64,000 bases of DNA from assembly GCA_002967695.1 (NCBI GenBank), contig PUHN01000003.1, positions 83,176-147,175 on the forward strand, given 5' to 3'. This stretch comes from Rhodobacteraceae bacterium WD3A24 (GTDB lineage Bacteria > Pseudomonadota > Alphaproteobacteria > Rhodobacterales > Rhodobacteraceae). The notes beneath the pieces are model-generated. The model was not told where the DNA came from, searched no databases, and worked only from the letters and a program-made list of their open reading frames with translations. Of the stretch, positions 63,385-64,000 are shown one piece after another (within the stretch, counting starts at the first letter, position 1; each line of letters starts with the position of its first letter). The translations under genes and the position numbers were made by a program.

Positions 63385-63666
63385 TCAATCCGCCGGGCCG
63401 GAACCGGGCTGCGCCACGCGCCACGCTTCGGCCAGCTGCGCCTCGGCGCCCGGCGCCATGACGGCGATGCGCCCGAGCGGCACGCTGCGGCCGGCGCAGT
63501 CCTGCGCCCAGGTCCGCGCGCCGTCATGGAACAGGATCGCCACCGGCGTCTTCTCGGCGTGCAGCGCCACCGCGCCGCCCAGCGCCCGCACCCGGCGTTC
63601 GGTCCGCGCCAGCGCGGCGACCGCCACGCCGCCGCAGATGCGCGGGGGGTCCAGTGCGACCGTCAT
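63385..63666 (-). CDS. Small conserved-looking hypothetical protein
   Basis: Protein of 93 residues (MTVALDPPRICGGVAVAALARTERRVRALGG ... QLAEAWRVAQPG) that I cannot assign to a family. The ATG overlaps the stop of the DUF2953 gene (ATGA). The coupling supports a real gene, probably functioning with the DUF2953 protein. Confidence 0.7.
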   Translation of the reverse strand: MTVALDPPRICGGVAVAALARTERRVRALGGAVALHAEKTPVAILFHDGARTWAQDCAGRSVPLGRIAVMAPGAEAQLAEAWRVAQPGSGPAD

Positions 63667-64000
63667 CGCCCCGGCCCGATATTGTCCCAGCCGAAGCGGA
63701 TCGCGGGGCCCAGAAGGGTCAGCGGGATCACGCGGATGACCGCCTCGGCCTCGCCGCTCAGATGCGGGCCGGTAAAGACCGGCCGCACGCGCACAGCGAT
63801 GCGCGACGATGGCGGCGTGGCGTAGATCAATGGCGTCAGCAGACCGAAGACATGCCCCGTCTCGGCCGGGTCGGGCAGGCCGAAGGCGCCGTCGAGCCGC
63901 ACCCGGTGCAGGTGGAACCGCCCCAGCAACCCGGCGATCAGCCGCGGCACGCCGCGCACGAACCCGCCGCCCCGCCGCCAGCGCTTGCGCCGGCGCCGCC
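63663..64000 (-). CDS. DUF2953 protein, C-terminal part (cut by window edge)
   Basis: The last 112 or so codons are inside the window and the reading frame continues past position 64000. The pattern of a basic stretch (RRRRKRWRRGGG) followed by RGVPRLIAGLLGRFHLHRVRLDGAFGLPDPAETGHVFGLLTPLIYATPP resembles the DUF2953 family of membrane-associated alphaproteobacterial proteins. An internal GTG at 63959 is not the real start. Function unknown. Confidence 0.75.
   Translation of the reverse strand, partial: RRRRKRWRRGGGFVRGVPRLIAGLLGRFHLHRVRLDGAFGLPDPAETGHVFGLLTPLIYATPPSSRIAVRVRPVFTGPHLSGEAEAVIRVIPLTLLGPAIRFGWDNIGPGR

Overview
The window looks like chromosomal DNA of an alphaproteobacterium of the order Rhodobacterales (Rhodobacter/Roseobacter relatives). 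The evidence is the strong G+C bias, a MipZ division ATPase, an HvrA-type H-NS protein, the gene order ffh / chorismate mutase / rpsP / rimM / trmD / rplS, a DUF3576 lipoprotein upstream of leuS, an Mcl1-type malyl-CoA lyase, DgcN/DgcA, two TRAP transporters and an Iron-Rhodo-box. Nearly all DNA is coding. Many genes overlap by 1-4 bases (ATGA/GTGA/TTGA), which shows several long operons. I saw no phage, insertion sequence, integrase or CRISPR array.

Layout. 1-3.9 kb: start of leuS and its upstream lipoprotein (both leftward), a porin with a terminator, a 91-residue porin-like fragment, and a LacI regulator. 4.0-13.7 kb: tRNA-Arg(CCT), then a divergent catabolic locus. Leftward it has crotonase, MarR, amidohydrolase and TRAP DctPQM; rightward it has a feruloyl-CoA synthetase-type ligase, an SDR and an acyl-CoA dehydrogenase. 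The shared promoter region carries inverted repeats. 13.7-17.3 kb: an M29 aminopeptidase and a secreted phytase/esterase-like protein with GTGAC repeats upstream. 17.35-25.5 kb: an eight-gene leftward operon for aerobic degradation of an aromatic acid through its CoA thioester, most likely 2-aminobenzoate (anthranilate). It is headed by a fused FAD monooxygenase / old-yellow-enzyme reductase.

25.6-29.3 kb: a MarR regulator with a cysteine-rich tail, an RpoH-family sigma factor with a very good sigma-70 promoter, a long hairpin, a 23-codon leader ORF, and TRAP DctQM genes with no binding protein. 29.3-33.2 kb: a ferric-iron ABC importer preceded by an Iron-Rhodo-box. 33.2-35.9 kb: three tandem outer-membrane beta-barrel genes, each with its own terminator; the outer two are almost identical over a long block and the middle one differs. 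36-45.7 kb: an H-NS-like protein, a YihY protein, TamA-TamB, a c-type cytochrome, and a LysR + EamA pair. 45.8-48.1 kb: a drug-type ABC exporter divergent from a DoxX protein.

48.1-54.5 kb: the housekeeping ffh-CM-rpsP-rimM-trmD-rplS-rpmE block, interrupted by an unknown membrane protein and a small EthD protein. 54.7-64 kb: mipZ, a GMC oxidoreductase, a HAD hydrolase overlapping an ornithine-cyclodeaminase-like gene, a PAP2 phosphatase, the D-glutamate catabolic pair dgcN-dgcA, mcl1, and a DUF2953 gene cut by the window end. Overall the segment is a normal chromosome region rich in catabolism and uptake genes. I did not find a clearly new system. The most unusual points are the leader-ORF/hairpin upstream of the binding-protein-less TRAP genes, the Cys-tailed MarR, the A-B-A outer-membrane triplet, and the RidA/thioesterase content of the anthranilate-type operon.
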